This document shows, one piece after another, positions 63,237 to 64,000 of a stretch of DNA of 64,000 bases. The first letter of the stretch is position 1; the number at the start of each line of letters is the position of its first letter. The notes under the pieces were generated by a model. It ran no database searches. It saw only the letters and a program-made list of their open reading frames with translations, and had not been told where the DNA came from. Position numbers and translations under genes: made by a program. This DNA comes from JAOUEA01 sp963825685 (GTDB lineage Bacteria; Actinomycetota; UBA4738; HRBIN12): contig CAWGUD010000021.1 in NCBI GenBank assembly GCA_963825685.1, positions 186,001 to 250,000 of the forward strand. Direction: 5' to 3'.

Positions 63237-64000
63237 ATGAAGGCTCCGCGACTGGTGCTCGTGCTGAGCGAGAACCACACGTTGGTGCCTGCGCGCGACC
63301 TGCGCGCGCTGGTCGACATCGCCGTCGAAGCCGAGCGTGCCGGGTTCGACGGCGTGATGGTGAGCGAGCACATCGTGCTCGGCCGAGGCGCCGACGCCGA
63401 CGGGTTGCCCGAGAACCCGCGTGACTACGCCCTGCCGGGGAACCAGGACCCGTCGACCCCGTGGCCCTCGTCGCTGCTGCTGCTCGCCGCGATCGCGTCG
63501 GTCACGACCCGTCTGCGCCTGATCGCGAGCGCGGTGATCCCGCCCCTGCGCCACCCGCTGCAGATCGCGAAGGAGCTCGCGACCCTCGACCTGCTCTCGC
63601 GCGGCCGGCTGGTCGTGCAGCCCACCGTGAGCTGGCACCGAGCCGAGTACGAAGCGCTCGGCGTGGCGTTCGAGACCCGCGGCGCGCGCCTGGACGAGCA
63701 CCTCGCCGCATGGACGCTGCTCTGGCGCGACTCACCCGCCAGCTTCCACGGGACGCACTACGCGTTCGACGACGTCTGGCTCGAGCCGAAGGCGTTCCGG
63801 CCCGAGGGACCGCGACTGTGGTTCGGCGGCCAGCACCTGCACGACCGGTTGCTGCGACGGTTGGTCGAGCACGGCCATGGATTCAACCCGCTCGGGCGCG
63901 CGGGCGAGGACGACCTCGAGCGGCTCGCCGTGGCGATGGCCGCGGCCGGGCGTGACATCGCGGACATCGAGATGGTGGGCGGCACGCGCGGTTCGTTCCC
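63237..64000 (+). CDS. LLM-class flavin-dependent oxidoreductase (3' truncated by the window)
   Basis: At least 254 residues of a luciferase-like (beta/alpha)8 oxidoreductase: VDIAVEAERAGFDGVMVSEHI, IASAVIPPLRHPLQIAKELATLDLLSRGRL, GVAFETRGARLDEHLAAWTLLWRD and PRLWFGG. The pattern suits the F420-dependent branch, consistent with cofC in this genome; FMN cannot be excluded. ATG 63237 follows the P450 stop by 6 bases. The frame is open to the end of the window. Confidence 0.9.
   Translation, partial: MKAPRLVLVLSENHTLVPARDLRALVDIAVEAERAGFDGVMVSEHIVLGRGADADGLPENPRDYALPGNQDPSTPWPSSLLLLAAIASVTTRLRLIASAVIPPLRHPLQIAKELATLDLLSRGRLVVQPTVSWHRAEYEALGVAFETRGARLDEHLAAWTLLWRDSPASFHGTHYAFDDVWLEPKAFRPEGPRLWFGGQHLHDRLLRRLVEHGHGFNPLGRAGEDDLERLAVAMAAAGRDIADIEMVGGTRGSF

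Overview
This is a single chromosomal stretch from a very GC-rich actinobacterium. The leftmost 24 kb has the gene order known from Mycobacterium tuberculosis Rv2896c-Rv2927c: dprA, comM, yraN, DUF2469, rnhB, lepB, rplS, trmD, rimM, KH protein, rpsP, ffh, ftsY, smc, acylphosphatase, mutM, rnc, rpmF, DUF177, sepIVA-like, coaD, rsmD, recG. A CofC homologue (coenzyme F420 synthesis), GTG starts and a luciferase-like oxidoreductase fit the same phylum. Genus cannot be fixed; an uncultured Acidimicrobiia- or Thermoleophilia-like lineage is only a guess. There is no rRNA, CRISPR array, insertion sequence or prophage.

Layout. 1-24 kb: the conserved DNA-uptake, translation, secretion and SRP block on the minus strand, interrupted by a PLP decarboxylase (2.8-4.3 kb), a minimal histidine kinase (10.9 kb) and pncA (16.9 kb). 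24-28.5 kb, plus strand: a TlpA-like lipoprotein, rpmB, ATP-type pckA and a CopB-type copper ATPase behind a CsoR-like operator. 28.5-36.4 kb: an ABC exporter with an RseB/LolA-like secreted protein, ddl, a Cys/Met-metabolism PLP enzyme, plsC, cofC, a cold-shock-like protein and HU. 36.5-41.6 kb: tRNA-Gln, two tandem phospholipase C-like lipoproteins and a long-form isocitrate dehydrogenase. 41.7-49.6 kb: an ArsR-type regulator, a holin-X/DUF3618 pair, tRNA-Glu, gene remnants, a P2-type ATPase joined in frame to an MFS transporter, and a secreted amidase. 49.7-64 kb: gltX followed by accessory catabolic genes (two FAH-fold hydrolases, acetoacetate-decarboxylase-like and VOC proteins, GH76-like, class I amidotransferase, core-MetE). 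It ends in a tight plus-strand run of two glutamine-synthetase-like ligases, two SDRs, a P450 and an LLM oxidoreductase.

Two features cut across the whole window. First, at least 20 genes start 5-9 bases after a TANNNT element with no Shine-Dalgarno sequence, so leaderless transcription looks common. Second, about 22 one-base frame breaks interrupt otherwise intact genes, including rplS, rpsP, trmD, rsmD, ddl and icd. Most look like an extra or missing G or C in a short run, which points to assembly error and not gene decay. Coordinates below give the repaired extent of each gene. The most interesting candidate system is the 55.8-64 kb ligase/P450/LLM cluster with its amidotransferase and MetE neighbours, which could be a gamma-glutamylation-based degradation pathway.
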